Positions 9,155-18,147 are shown, counted from the stretch's first letter. The stretch is DNA of 64,000 bases from Lachnospiraceae bacterium UBA1759 (GCA_002315555.1 DCHF01000055.1:145734-209733), one strand, 5' to 3'. Program-made: numbers and translations. Notes: generated by a model not told the origin, from the letters alone.

Positions 9155-11104
9155 TTAGATTCTGGTTGCGATCGCGTAAGCGTTTGCGTTTGCAAGGCGG
9201 ATGTTTTCAACCTTTTCACAGTCGCCGACGTAGTAGATCTCGGAAACGATGCCTTCATACTCGAGGCTCTTCAGCGGGTTGTTGGAGCGCATGCCGAGTG
9301 CCAGTACGACACTGTCAGCTTCCAGCGTTTCAACACTTCCGTCCTTCGTTTCAACAACGATGCCGTTCTCGGTGAATTCCTTGATCTTTCTGTCGCCCAG
9401 GAGTTCAACACCGAGCTCGTTCAGAGAGCGCATGACGGAACCCTTCGGAAGCGGATGAAGCTTGTCTGCGAATTTCTCCACGGGAAGCATGTCCACGATC
9501 TTGACGTTCTTGCCGTCCAGCGCTAACTGCAGACCACTCTCGAGACCAACGGAACCACCGCCACAGACGATGACATTCTGTCCGACAGCGACCTTCTTGC
9601 TGTCAACATCGGAAACCTCAACAACGATCGGAAGGTCGATGCCCTTGATCGGGGGCTTTACCGGAACGGAACCGGTGGCAATGATCAGCACATCCGGATT
9701 CTCCGCCTCGATCATCGCCTGGTCCACACGGGTGTTGTAAACGATCTTTACGCCGCTTGCTTCTGCATCCTTGACGGCCCAGGCGGTGTATCTTGCGAGC
9801 TCGTGCTTGATCGCGATGGCACCGGCATCGTGAAGGAGTCCGCCCAGACGGTCGGTCGCTTCGTAAAGAGTGACATCATGACCGCGCTTGTGAGCGGTGA
9901 CCGCTGCCGTCATACCGGCAGTACCGCCGCCGACGACCATGACCCTCTTCTTCTGAACTGCCGGATAGAGCATGTCGTACTTGGTCGGTAGACCGTAGGT
10001 CGGGTTGACCGTGCATCTGACCGGGAAGCCCCACCAGGACTGGCCGCACCCGTCATGGCAGCGGATGCAGGGACGAACCTGATCGCTGCAGCCGCGGATG
10101 CTTTTATGAATGAGGTCAGGATCCGCGATGAAGGCTCTTGCAAAGCCGACGACATCAGCCTTACCGGACTTGATGATCTCTTCAGCCTCTTCCATGGTGC
10201 TGATATTACCGCAGCAGGAGACCGGAATGTCGATTGCCTCGCGGATCTTTGCAGCATACGGAACATTGAGCTGTGCATCCTGCAGGTAGTCAGGCATGCA
10301 GAAGCGGACTGCCTCCGGCATGAAGACGATACCCCTGGAGACCTGGACCATATCGATGTACTTCTGCGCTTCCTTTAAGTAAGCGATAGTATCCTCAACG
10401 GTGTAGCCGCCCTCGATCTCCTCGCAGGCACCCACACGCATCTCAAGCGGGAAGTCCTCTCCGACAGCCTCACGAACTGCCTTCAGGACGCGCAGCGGGA
10501 AGCGCATGCGGTTCTCGATGGAGCCGCCGTACTCATCGGTGCGCTTGTTGGCGACGTTGGAAAGGAACTCCGCCAGCAGGTTGTGATGACCGCTGTGGAT
10601 CATGATCATGTCAAAGCCGGCGCGCTTGCATCTGAGTGCGCAGTCAACGAAACGGTCGATGACGTCCTGCATCTCCTCCTCGCCGATCGCGATCACGTTC
10701 TGATTGCTCGGGAAGGGAAGCGGAATGGCACTCGGTGCGTATGCGGGCTTCGGGTTCATCGTGTGAGAAGCACCTCTGCCTGCATGGGCAAGCTCGATGG
10801 AGAGCTTTGCACCATACTTGTGTGCTTCTTCGCAGACATGGACCATACCGGGAAGATACTTGTCGCTCGTGACGTTCATCTCACCGTAGAAGCAGGAGCC
10901 GCGCTCGGTATCGACCTGGGTATCACCGATGGTGATCCAGCCGGCACCGGTCCTTGCCTGCCAGCCGACGAAGGCGGCCATGTCCTCAGTCACTTCGCCG
11001 TCAGCACTGCTGAGGCAGCAGACCTGCGGAAGGAACTGAATGCGGTTCTTAAAGGTCACACCTCTCAGCGTTAACGGCTGCAAGGCATTCGGGAATCGAT
11101 TCAT
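9155..11104 (-). CDS. Old-yellow-enzyme type FMN/FAD/4Fe-4S enoate reductase
   Basis: Reduces an activated C=C bond, as in 2,4-dienoyl-CoA reductase (FadH), enoate reductases and bile-acid BaiCD/BaiH (family knowledge). It is 649 residues. The N-terminal FMN TIM barrel has HSGHHNLLAEFLS at about 170-182 and RTDEYGGS at 188-195. The Fe-S ligands are Cys346, 349, 353 and 364. The C-terminal FAD/NAD domain has a Rossmann GGGTAGM at 392-398 and a second dinucleotide motif (CGGGSVGLESG). A site AAGGAGG lies 9 bases before the ATG. First gene of a two-gene operon, with a promoter of good consensus and a LysR-type operator upstream. The physiological enone is unknown. Confidence 0.92.
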   Translation of the reverse strand: MNRFPNALQPLTLRGVTFKNRIQFLPQVCCLSSADGEVTEDMAAFVGWQARTGAGWITIGDTQVDTERGSCFYGEMNVTSDKYLPGMVHVCEEAHKYGAKLSIELAHAGRGASHTMNPKPAYAPSAIPLPFPSNQNVIAIGEEEMQDVIDRFVDCALRCKRAGFDMIMIHSGHHNLLAEFLSNVANKRTDEYGGSIENRMRFPLRVLKAVREAVGEDFPLEMRVGACEEIEGGYTVEDTIAYLKEAQKYIDMVQVSRGIVFMPEAVRFCMPDYLQDAQLNVPYAAKIREAIDIPVSCCGNISTMEEAEEIIKSGKADVVGFARAFIADPDLIHKSIRGCSDQVRPCIRCHDGCGQSWWGFPVRCTVNPTYGLPTKYDMLYPAVQKKRVMVVGGGTAGMTAAVTAHKRGHDVTLYEATDRLGGLLHDAGAIAIKHELARYTAWAVKDAEASGVKIVYNTRVDQAMIEAENPDVLIIATGSVPVKPPIKGIDLPIVVEVSDVDSKKVAVGQNVIVCGGGSVGLESGLQLALDGKNVKIVDMLPVEKFADKLHPLPKGSVMRSLNELGVELLGDRKIKEFTENGIVVETKDGSVETLEADSVVLALGMRSNNPLKSLEYEGIVSEIYYVGDCEKVENIRLANANAYAIATRI

Positions 11105-11153
11105 GAATCATTACCTCCTTATAAAGAATGCTTTTTACAAGTTTGATGGTTAC

Positions 11154-11181
11154 AGTATAATGGTTGTGAATTGATTAACAA
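11154..11181 (-). promoter_or_regulatory. Promoter of the OYE-SDR operon
   Basis: Read on the minus strand: TTGTTA (11176-11181), 16 bases, TATACT (11154-11159). It sits about 50 bases before the reductase start and directly next to the operator at 11184-11216. Confidence 0.65.
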
Positions 11182-11183
11182 AG

Positions 11184-11216
11184 CAACTAATTTTCATTAA
11201 TAGAAACTATTAGTTG
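11184..11216. promoter_or_regulatory. LysR-type operator between divergent genes
   Basis: Two nested perfect inverted repeats: CAACTAAT (11184-11191) with ATTAGTTG (11209-11216), and inside them TAATAG, AAA, CTATTA (11198-11212). LysR activators typically bind such a dyad at about -65 upstream of the target promoter. Here it starts two bases upstream of the minus-35 box of the reductase operon. Confidence 0.65.
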
Positions 11217-11305
11217 AAGAAAGGACGCAAGGATGCTAAAATCAATGGAGTACAGAAGATAAAATCAACGAACAGATGAAAAACAATGTGAAATGAGGTG
11301 CCTAA

Positions 11306-12196
11306 ATGGAGATCAAGCAGCTGGAATATTACCTGCAGCTATGCCAGGATAAAAACTTTACGAGAGCAGCGGAAAATCTTTACATCACACCGCAGGGACT
11401 CAACAAGGCCGTCCGGGCCCTGTCTGAGGAGTACGGCGTGGAGCTCTATTACCGGGATGGAAAAAAGATCGTGCTCTCCAATGCGGGAAAGGAGCTGCGG
11501 CGTCATGCAAAGAAGATCGTCGCCGAATACCGGGTGCTGAAACAGCAGATGAAGCTGTTCTCCTCGGGCAATTACGAAAACGTCGTGCATGTTGGAAGCT
11601 CCTTCGGCGTGTACCGGGAGCTTTATGAGAAACTGTTTTCAAAAGTGGAGACTCAATTCCCAACGACGAATTTCGTCTATCATGAGTATCCGGATCAGCA
11701 GTGCAAGGAGGCCCTGTTAAATGAAGAACTGGATCTCTGCTTCTCTGCCTATGGAAAAAAAGATATGTCAAATCCCGCGCTGAAGATCGAAAATCTCATG
11801 TCACGAAAGGTCGTGGCCCTGGTCAACCGGGAAAACCCGCTGTCCGAAAAGGAGGACATCACCTGCAGAGATCTTCAGAATGAAGCGATCTCCATTGCGG
11901 ACCAGAATTTCCAGATTTATCACTCCTTTAGAACCAGGTGCGAGGAGAGCAACATCAACCCGAACATCACCTTTGTCGGAGGTGAGATCAGCTCTGTCCA
12001 CAGCCGCGCCATCGCAAACAAGAGTGTGGCGATCACGGTCGACTTTGTCGCGCCGTCGCCCGCCTACAGGATCCTTCCCTTTGAGGGCGGCTCGATCAAC
12101 TGGAGCATTGGCATGATGCTTTCACAGAACAGAAATCACGCGGAGATCGTAAAGGACATCTGGGATTTTATCTGTGAAGAAAAAGCGCGACGGTGA
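11306..12196 (+). CDS. LysR family transcriptional regulator
   Basis: DNA-binding regulator, 296 residues. The N-terminal winged helix-turn-helix (about residues 1-60) includes FTRAAENLYITPQGLNKAV. The C-terminal effector-binding region follows from about residue 90. It starts at the ATG after GAGGTG. Transcribed divergently from the reductase/SDR operon, the standard LysR arrangement, so that operon is its probable target through the dyad at 11184-11216. The helix-turn-helix has a Gly-Leu-Asn where many LysRs have a Ser-Ala-hydrophobic sequence, a minor variation. Inducer unknown. Confidence 0.92.
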   Translation: MEIKQLEYYLQLCQDKNFTRAAENLYITPQGLNKAVRALSEEYGVELYYRDGKKIVLSNAGKELRRHAKKIVAEYRVLKQQMKLFSSGNYENVVHVGSSFGVYRELYEKLFSKVETQFPTTNFVYHEYPDQQCKEALLNEELDLCFSAYGKKDMSNPALKIENLMSRKVVALVNRENPLSEKEDITCRDLQNEAISIADQNFQIYHSFRTRCEESNINPNITFVGGEISSVHSRAIANKSVAITVDFVAPSPAYRILPFEGGSINWSIGMMLSQNRNHAEIVKDIWDFICEEKARR

Positions 12197-12608
12197 GATG
12201 AAGAGGCAGCTTCTCCGCCCATGTCTTGTGGTCTTTGCCCCTGTTTTCGCCCGTGCGTCCGCACATCTTGCGGTCCGCCGCGAAGGACTGTCGGAATCCG
12301 CATATTTCCCGGGGATTCGGCACACAAGAGGGTACATTTCGACTACGCGAAAACAACAAGCGGATTCTTGGAACCGCAATTACTGACGGGAGGGAGAATG
12401 GAATATTCCCGATCGCCATGACCACCACTTTTTTTAAAACTGTATTCATTTTCGCCGGAGGCAACGCGATACACACTGATTCTTGTCGTGACCCATAATA
12501 TCTTTAACGGATTGTAAAGGGTGTTATTTTTGTGATAAGATATAATAGCGGAAAGTGGAAGCGGTTTTCCGTAATTTAACGGAAGAATCATCCTTCAAAA
12601 GGAGTTTC
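12197..12608. other. 412-bp gap between LysR and esterase genes
   Basis: No gene is supported here; several overlapping short ORFs in different frames are non-coding. The right part holds a consensus minus-10 box (TATAAT at 12541-12546) without a clear minus-35, then GGAAGCGG followed by TTTTCC at 12556-12569, which resembles a LacI/CcpA-type operator with imperfect symmetry. The esterase gene follows. Confidence 0.5.
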
Positions 12609-13757
12609 ATGAAATATGTACCTGTTATGCCGTGGGTGCGCAGCGCCGGACGGAATCTTGTGCGGGACAATGTTCTCTATCTGGGCCAGTCCGGTACCTA
12701 TGTTGAATTTGAGACTTCGGCGGATGAAGTGGAGATCGTCTTTGTAAGTGACCGCACGGAGGGGCATCCGGAGAGCCTTGCCCGGGCTGCTGTCACCGTG
12801 AACGGAGAGAGACGTTTTTCCGAAAAGTATCAGACCGAGACCGCGGTCCTCTGTTGCGATGTACGCCTCGGCGCTGGTGAAACAAAGATCCGGGCGGAGC
12901 TCGGGACTCCCGGTGAGGAGAAGACCGTGCGCGTGGTCAAACTCTCGGAGGATGCCCTGGGACTTCTTGGTATCGTTTCTCTTGAGGTGCCCGCGGACGA
13001 GTCGATCGTCCCCACAAAAAAGCCTGCGGCTAAGGTCGAGATCATCGGGGATTCGATCACCTGCGGCTTCGGCAATGAAGGAAAGATCGACGTCGACGTA
13101 TTCACCACGGCAACGGAGAATGCTCTGGATGCTTATTCGGTGCGTCTTGCGGAGATGCTTGGCATGGACTACGAACTGGTCTCCTGGTCCGGCATCGGCG
13201 TGCTCTCACAGTATGTACCGCCCCAAAGCGCAGCGCCGCGTCATGAGATCCTGATGGGCGATTATTATCTCTGTCAGGCCGCAAGAAGCGAAGAGCGCAT
13301 TAACGGCGAGTATCCGGTATGGAAGAAGCTTTCGGTCTTTGACAAGGGCCTTCCCGCAGTGAATGTCTCCGGCAAGGAGCAGCATGATTTTTCGGAGCTC
13401 CCGGCACTGATCGTGATCGCACTCGGATCGAACGATGCGAGCTATACGGAGAGCGACCCGCAGCGGACGAAGGTGTTTTATGAGGCCTATTCCGATTTCC
13501 TTGATGAGGTCGCTGAACGGAATCCCGGTGTACCGATCCTCTGTGCCCTGGGCACTGTGAACCCGCTTCTTGCGGGAACGGAGCGTAAGGCTGTAGCGGC
13601 TGCGTCTCTTCGCCATACCGATCGTAAGATGGCATTCGTTGAGCTTCCGCAGCAGGAGCCGGTAGACCTCGGTGTGCTGTCCCATCCAAACAAAAAGACG
13701 CACTGTGCGATCGCAGCGCGTCTTTGTGAGGAAGCACGGAGGCTTCTGTATCAATGA
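12609..13757 (+). CDS. SGNH/GDSL esterase, CE2-like
   Basis: Predicted to remove acetyl groups from xylan or other acetylated sugars. It is 382 residues from the ATG at 12609, preceded by AAAAGGAG; an upstream in-frame ATG (12555) lacks this site. An N-terminal beta-sandwich covers about residues 1-125. The SGNH domain follows, with GDSITCGFG (Ser149), GSND at 273-276 and a C-terminal HPNKKTH carrying the probable catalytic His359. This two-domain layout is that of acetylxylan esterase family CE2. There is no signal peptide, so it acts inside the cell on imported oligosaccharides. Its 3' end overlaps the convergent phosphohexomutase gene by 7 bases. Confidence 0.82.
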   Translation: MKYVPVMPWVRSAGRNLVRDNVLYLGQSGTYVEFETSADEVEIVFVSDRTEGHPESLARAAVTVNGERRFSEKYQTETAVLCCDVRLGAGETKIRAELGTPGEEKTVRVVKLSEDALGLLGIVSLEVPADESIVPTKKPAAKVEIIGDSITCGFGNEGKIDVDVFTTATENALDAYSVRLAEMLGMDYELVSWSGIGVLSQYVPPQSAAPRHEILMGDYYLCQAARSEERINGEYPVWKKLSVFDKGLPAVNVSGKEQHDFSELPALIVIALGSNDASYTESDPQRTKVFYEAYSDFLDEVAERNPGVPILCALGTVNPLLAGTERKAVAAASLRHTDRKMAFVELPQQEPVDLGVLSHPNKKTHCAIAARLCEEARRLLYQ

Positions 13758-15244
13758 ATCAGGCGGTCAAAGCCGTCCAGCAGCTGATCCACGAGTTTCA
13801 GCATCTTTTCGCAGTCTCCTTCACGCATTCCCTCCAGGTTCAGCGGCATGATCGGATCATGCAGGGAGAGACGAAGTAAAAGCCAGCCCCGGATCTCTTC
13901 CGTGTTGAAGGAAATACGTACGCCCTCATAGGAATTCGGTGCGACGTCAAGGCCCATGGCGAGTGCGCGTTCTTCGAAGACTTTCAGCACATTCTTTCCG
14001 TATTCTGTAAAGTCATCACCGAGAAGCTTCATTCTGAACTCCCGCTCATCGAAGCCTTTCTTCAGCTTTTCAATGTAGGAATTCAGCTTTCTTCCCTCCT
14101 TGGCTGCATTGGCCGCGGCAATCAGAAGCTTGACCGCTAAATAACAGCCGTCATCCAGATAATAGTTCTCGGAGAGCGCTCCGTGGCCGGAGGTCTCCAT
14201 GGCAAGCGGTGAGAGAATGCCCGCAGCATTCAACTCTTTGCATTTGTTGATGACGTTTTTGTAGCCGCGCTTGAAGCGGAGCTGCTTCAATCCAAGTTCT
14301 GTTTCCAGAAACTCGGTCAGCCGGTCGGAGGTCACGGAGTCTGTGATGATCGTGCCGCCCGGATAGTCCTTCGCAAGGATCGCGGAGATCATGGCGATGA
14401 TGGCATCGCGGTTGATCTCGGAACCGTCATCAAGCACTGCGGACATGCGGTCCACATCGGTATCGAAGATGATGCCGAGGTCGGCGTGGTTTTCCAGCAC
14501 CGCAGTGCGGATCATTTCCATCGCCTGCTTGTTCTCCGGGTTCGGGATGTGATTCGGGAACATGCCGTCGGGCGTTAAGAACTGGCTGCCGGTAATGTCC
14601 GCGCCAAGCGTGGCAAGTACATCGTTTGCGAAGAAGCCGCCGGCGCCGTTTCCGGCATCCACAACGACCTTGAGACCGGTCAGGGGATGCTCGCGATCCG
14701 TCGCGTTTACACCATCCGTGATCTTTTTACGCAGATTTTCTGCATAGACCGAAATACTGTTCACCTGCTCCGCGTGAATCTCTTTCTTTTCTTCCGTCAG
14801 TGTTGAGGCGGTTTTCAAAAGCTCCGTAATGTCATCGTGCTCCAGACCGCCGTCCGCATCAAAAAACTTCAGACCGTTTCTGTTGAAGGGGAGGTGGCTG
14901 GCTGTGATCATCACACTGCCGTCAAAGCGGAATTCGGGATATACCACCGTCATGAACATGGAGGGGGTGGATACCAGACCGCAGTTATAGGTATGCGCGC
15001 CTGCGGCTTCGAGCCCCATCAAGAGGCCTTCCATTAACGCGGGGCCCGTGATGCGGGAATCGATTCCGACACCGATGCGTAGCTCCCGAACAGGCTTACC
15101 GGTCTTCTTGGCCAGCCAATTTGCAAAGGACTGACCGATCACATTGGCATGCGCCGGCGTCAGATTGACATTTTCGCCCTCGATGCCTTCACACGCAACA
15201 CCTCGAATATCGCTTCCATTCTGTAATCTCATCATATTTTCCAT
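13751..15244 (-). CDS. Phosphoglucomutase/phosphomannomutase family
   Basis: Moves phosphate between C1 and C6 of a hexose (alpha-D-phosphohexomutase superfamily). It is 497 residues from the ATG at 15244, which has an AGGTGAG site. Upstream in-frame ATGs at 15304 and 15277 would add residues without family character. Seen: the phosphoserine loop TASHLPFN with Ser about 116 (usually TASHNP), the Mg-binding loop DTDVDRM, a sugar-specificity patch GHGALSENYY, and the C-terminal phosphate-binding region. The Leu after TASH and the long helical insert are unusual. Which hexose or aminosugar is used cannot be told. It has its own consensus promoter. Confidence 0.88.
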   Translation of the reverse strand: MENMMRLQNGSDIRGVACEGIEGENVNLTPAHANVIGQSFANWLAKKTGKPVRELRIGVGIDSRITGPALMEGLLMGLEAAGAHTYNCGLVSTPSMFMTVVYPEFRFDGSVMITASHLPFNRNGLKFFDADGGLEHDDITELLKTASTLTEEKKEIHAEQVNSISVYAENLRKKITDGVNATDREHPLTGLKVVVDAGNGAGGFFANDVLATLGADITGSQFLTPDGMFPNHIPNPENKQAMEMIRTAVLENHADLGIIFDTDVDRMSAVLDDGSEINRDAIIAMISAILAKDYPGGTIITDSVTSDRLTEFLETELGLKQLRFKRGYKNVINKCKELNAAGILSPLAMETSGHGALSENYYLDDGCYLAVKLLIAAANAAKEGRKLNSYIEKLKKGFDEREFRMKLLGDDFTEYGKNVLKVFEERALAMGLDVAPNSYEGVRISFNTEEIRGWLLLRLSLHDPIMPLNLEGMREGDCEKMLKLVDQLLDGFDRLIH

Positions 15245-15348
15245 AAGCTCACCTGCCTTTTTGTTTCGGTCGGACATTACCGTTCGCCCTGTGTTGGGAT
15301 GCATCGACCGTCCGGTCTATATGTATGACCCGCTTCTCATTTAAACAT

Positions 15349-15377
15349 ATCATAGCATACCGCGCTGTGAATCACAA
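15349..15377 (-). promoter_or_regulatory. Promoter of the phosphohexomutase gene
   Basis: Minus strand TTGTGA (15372-15377), 17 bases, TATGAT (15349-15354), with a TG one base before the minus-10 box. Confidence 0.7.
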
Positions 15378-15435
15378 CGAAAAGTACGGTGTGCCCGGGC
15401 AGACCGAATAACTGTTCCGGAAACCGAAAACATTC

Positions 15436-15464
15436 TTGAATATGGGAAAATCAGGTGTTATAAT
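15436..15464 (+). promoter_or_regulatory. Promoter of purA
   Basis: TTGAAT, 17 bases, TATAAT, with an extended minus-10 TG at 15456-15457. It predicts a 5' leader of about 130 bases. Confidence 0.8.
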
Positions 15465-15560
15465 ATGAAGTGACGGCCATTTTCCGAATGGAGCGATTCG
15501 CAACAGAAGGGAAGGGGGTTGAGGAGAATTTCATTATAAAGTATGCGGAATGAAGACCGC

Positions 15561-15574
15561 CTCCGGAAACGGAG
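15561..15574 (+). other. GAAA-tetraloop hairpin in purA leader
   Basis: CTCCG, GAAA, CGGAG: a perfect 5-bp stem with a GNRA loop, ending 10 bases before the purA ribosome site. The leader does not look like a purine riboswitch. The hairpin may modulate translation or RNA stability. Confidence 0.4.
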
Positions 15575-15599
15575 CCTGTCTTGAAAGGAGACATTGAAA

Positions 15600-16868
15600 A
15601 TGTCAAAAGCAAGTGTAGTATTAGGATGTTTTTACGGTGATGAGGGAAAGGGCCGCACGACGGACCATTTAGCTCAGTTTGCGGATGTGTCGGTTCGTGC
15701 AACGGGCGGTAACAATGCCGGCCACACCATTTATGTAAACGGTGTCAAGTTCGCTATGCGACTGATCCCGTCCGGCATCCTTTCCAATAAAACGATCGCG
15801 GTGATCAGTAACGGTGTCGTTCTGGATCCCAAGGTCTTGCTGGGTGAGATCGAAATGCTGAAGTCTCACGGAATCGATGTCGACAAGTTCTTAAAGATCA
15901 GCGATAAGGCGCACATCATTTTCCCGTATCATACGCACCTCGATGTCATGCTGGAGAATAAGCGTAAGAATAAGATCGGTACCACGAAGAACGGTATCGG
16001 CCCCGCTTACTGCGATAAGTACGAAAGATGCGGCATCCGTTTAGAGGATATGTACAAGGCGGACTTTGAAGAGAATGTCCGTCATCTGGTCACTGTAAAG
16101 AACGAGCTTCTGGAGATGGCAGGCGAACCGTTGTGTGACGCCGATGAGATCGTAGCGTTATATAAGGGCTATGCAGAGGCTTTAAAGCCGTATATGTGCG
16201 ATACCGTTATTTTACTTCATAAGTACCTGAAAGAGGACAAATTCGTTGTTGTAGAGGGTGCTCAGGCAACGCTTCTCGATATCGACTTCGGTTCATATCC
16301 GTTTGTTACATCTTCGAACCCCACCATCGGCGGCATCCTGACCGGTACCGGCCTTTCAGCAAGAGACATCGGCGATGTTTACGGCGCCATCAAGGCGTAT
16401 TCCAGCCGTGTCGGTGAAGGTCCGTACGTTACCGAGCTGATGGATGCGACCGGTGACCGCATCCGTGAACTGGGCCATGAGTACGGCACCGTTACCAAGC
16501 GTCCCAGAAGATGCGGATGGCTGGATCTGGTTGCGTTAAAGTATGCCATCGATATCAACGGCATCAACTATATCAACCTGAACCATCTGGATACCATTGG
16601 TCAGTTTGATATCTTCAAGGCCTGTGTCGCATACGAGGTCAACGGCACTGTCACCACGGATTTCACCACGAACGAAGACTTCCTGAAGGCGGCAAAGCCG
16701 GTCTACAAGGAATTCAAGGGCGGCTTCGGTGACATTTCACAGTGCAAGACCTTTGAGGATCTTCCGGAGGATGCACGTACCTACATCAACTTCATCGAAG
16801 AGTATACCGGCACCATGGTCAAGCTGATCGGCACCGGTGCCGATCGTGAAAACATGATCGTAAGATAA
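15600..16868 (+). CDS. purA: Adenylosuccinate synthetase
   Basis: Joins IMP and aspartate using GTP in AMP synthesis. It is 422 residues. The ATG at 15600 has AAAGGAG 9 bases upstream; a TTG two codons earlier is too close. The P-loop reads GCFYGDEGKG where most enzymes have GTQWGDEGKG, but the base Asp and GNNAGHT (catalytic His) are kept, as are GIGPAYCDK, SSNPTIGG, SRVGEGP and RPRRCGW. So it is a divergent but apparently complete PurA. It is a single-gene unit with its own promoter and terminator. Confidence 0.93.
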   Translation: MSKASVVLGCFYGDEGKGRTTDHLAQFADVSVRATGGNNAGHTIYVNGVKFAMRLIPSGILSNKTIAVISNGVVLDPKVLLGEIEMLKSHGIDVDKFLKISDKAHIIFPYHTHLDVMLENKRKNKIGTTKNGIGPAYCDKYERCGIRLEDMYKADFEENVRHLVTVKNELLEMAGEPLCDADEIVALYKGYAEALKPYMCDTVILLHKYLKEDKFVVVEGAQATLLDIDFGSYPFVTSSNPTIGGILTGTGLSARDIGDVYGAIKAYSSRVGEGPYVTELMDATGDRIRELGHEYGTVTKRPRRCGWLDLVALKYAIDINGINYINLNHLDTIGQFDIFKACVAYEVNGTVTTDFTTNEDFLKAAKPVYKEFKGGFGDISQCKTFEDLPEDARTYINFIEEYTGTMVKLIGTGADRENMIVR

Positions 16869-16870
16869 AC

Positions 16871-16907
16871 AAAAAACAGGGACCCGTTCGCGGATCCCTG
16901 TTTTTTT
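16871..16907 (+). terminator. Terminator after purA
   Basis: AACAGGGA..CCG pairs with CGG..TCCCTGTT around TTCG with one mismatch, followed by a long T-run. The A-run on the other side allows use from the minus strand too. Confidence 0.88.
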
Positions 16908-16918
16908 ATGCTTTCGGA

Positions 16919-18034
16919 TCAGATCAACATCCCGTAGATCATCTGTCGCAGATGCTCCTGCACGTACTTTTCCAGATTCGGCATGCGCTGATGCATATAA
17001 ACGACCGTCAGTTCCTCGGACGGGTCCATCAGTACCCAGGTGCCCATGACGCCGCACCAGCCAAACTCGCCGACGGATCCGGGGATACCGCCCTTGACCG
17101 GCTCGACCATGGTACGGACACCGAGGCCGTAGCTGTAGCCGTGGAGATAGTCCCAGTTGAAATCCTTTTTCTGGTCCGCGTTCAGTTCGTCCATGCTCAT
17201 GAGGTCGATGGTCTTTCTTCCCAGGATCCGCACACCGTCGGCGCTCGTTCCGCCGCGGGTCAGCGTATTCGCAAACTTCATGTAGTCATCTAACGTGGAC
17301 AGAAGTCCGCCGCCGCCGCTCTCGTAACGCGAAGCGGAAGCATAGCCCGCATCGCCGCGGAGGCTTCCCTTGCTCGATGCGATCCGGTCCCACTGATCCT
17401 CCGGGCAGCGGAAGAAGGTGCTCTTCATCTGAAGCGGATCAAAGATATGTTCCTTTAAGTACGCACCGAAGCTCATGCCGGACCAGACCTCGATCAGCGC
17501 GCCGAGGACATCGTGACACAGGCTGTAGCGCCAGTGTGTACCGGGCTCAAAGGCAAGCGGGATCTCCCCGAGCTTGTCCACGTATTCACGGGTGGTATAG
17601 GAACGGTCCGGATATTTATCCGCCATCTCCGCCGTCATGGCTGCGACCCGACGTGCGGTCTCGCAATCATCGCCACCGTAGCAGATTCCGGCGCTCATGC
17701 TGAACAGGTGACGGATCTTCATCACGTTCTGTGCCGGAAACGCTTCGTTTTTCTCCGCATCCCAAACCTTCATACCGGCAAAGGCGGGCAGATACTTTTC
17801 AACCGGCTCATCCAGTGTGTACTTGCCCTGCTCCAGAAGCTGGAGAGCCGCCGTCACGGTGACGACCTTGGACATGGAGAAGATACGGAAAAGGGTATCC
17901 GCTTTCACATCGCCGGTGTAGTGACGGAAGATCTCGCGGTCCTTATGGAAGATCAGAAGGGAGTTTCCGTTGACATCCAGTGTGTCGCGTTCTTCAAGAA
18001 AATCTTTCAATAACTCATCTGCAGATTTGATCAT
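16919..18034 (-). CDS. Serine hydrolase, beta-lactamase/class C esterase family
   Basis: Penicillin-binding-protein fold hydrolase, probably an esterase or D-amino-acid peptidase rather than a resistance enzyme. It is 371 residues from the ATG at 18034 with AAGGAGAG 7 bases upstream; the longer frame to 18121 lacks a site. The SxxK motif is SMSK at residues 53-56, and the Tyr motif region reads YSLCHDVLGALI. No signal peptide is visible, unlike secreted class C enzymes. It has its own promoter and stands alone between purA and the flavodoxin-like gene. Confidence 0.87.
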   Translation of the reverse strand: MIKSADELLKDFLEERDTLDVNGNSLLIFHKDREIFRHYTGDVKADTLFRIFSMSKVVTVTAALQLLEQGKYTLDEPVEKYLPAFAGMKVWDAEKNEAFPAQNVMKIRHLFSMSAGICYGGDDCETARRVAAMTAEMADKYPDRSYTTREYVDKLGEIPLAFEPGTHWRYSLCHDVLGALIEVWSGMSFGAYLKEHIFDPLQMKSTFFRCPEDQWDRIASSKGSLRGDAGYASASRYESGGGGLLSTLDDYMKFANTLTRGGTSADGVRILGRKTIDLMSMDELNADQKKDFNWDYLHGYSYGLGVRTMVEPVKGGIPGSVGEFGWCGVMGTWVLMDPSEELTVVYMHQRMPNLEKYVQEHLRQMIYGMLI

Positions 18035-18092
18035 TATAGTCTCTCCTTGATATCTCCATCGACCGCCAGCGGGCCGATGGTCCTTTGATTTA

Positions 18093-18121
18093 ACTATAAA
18101 CAGTGCCGGCGGGATTGGCAA
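18093..18121 (-). promoter_or_regulatory. Promoter of the serine hydrolase gene
   Basis: Minus strand TTGCCA (18116-18121), 17 bases, TATAGT (18093-18098). Confidence 0.7.
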
Positions 18122-18147
18122 ATGCTTTTTAACGGCAGAGGGTACAA

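Noticed and set aside
15465..15599. Riboswitch in the purA leader
   Set aside because: Only one small GNRA hairpin is visible; the conserved core of purine or other known riboswitches was not found.
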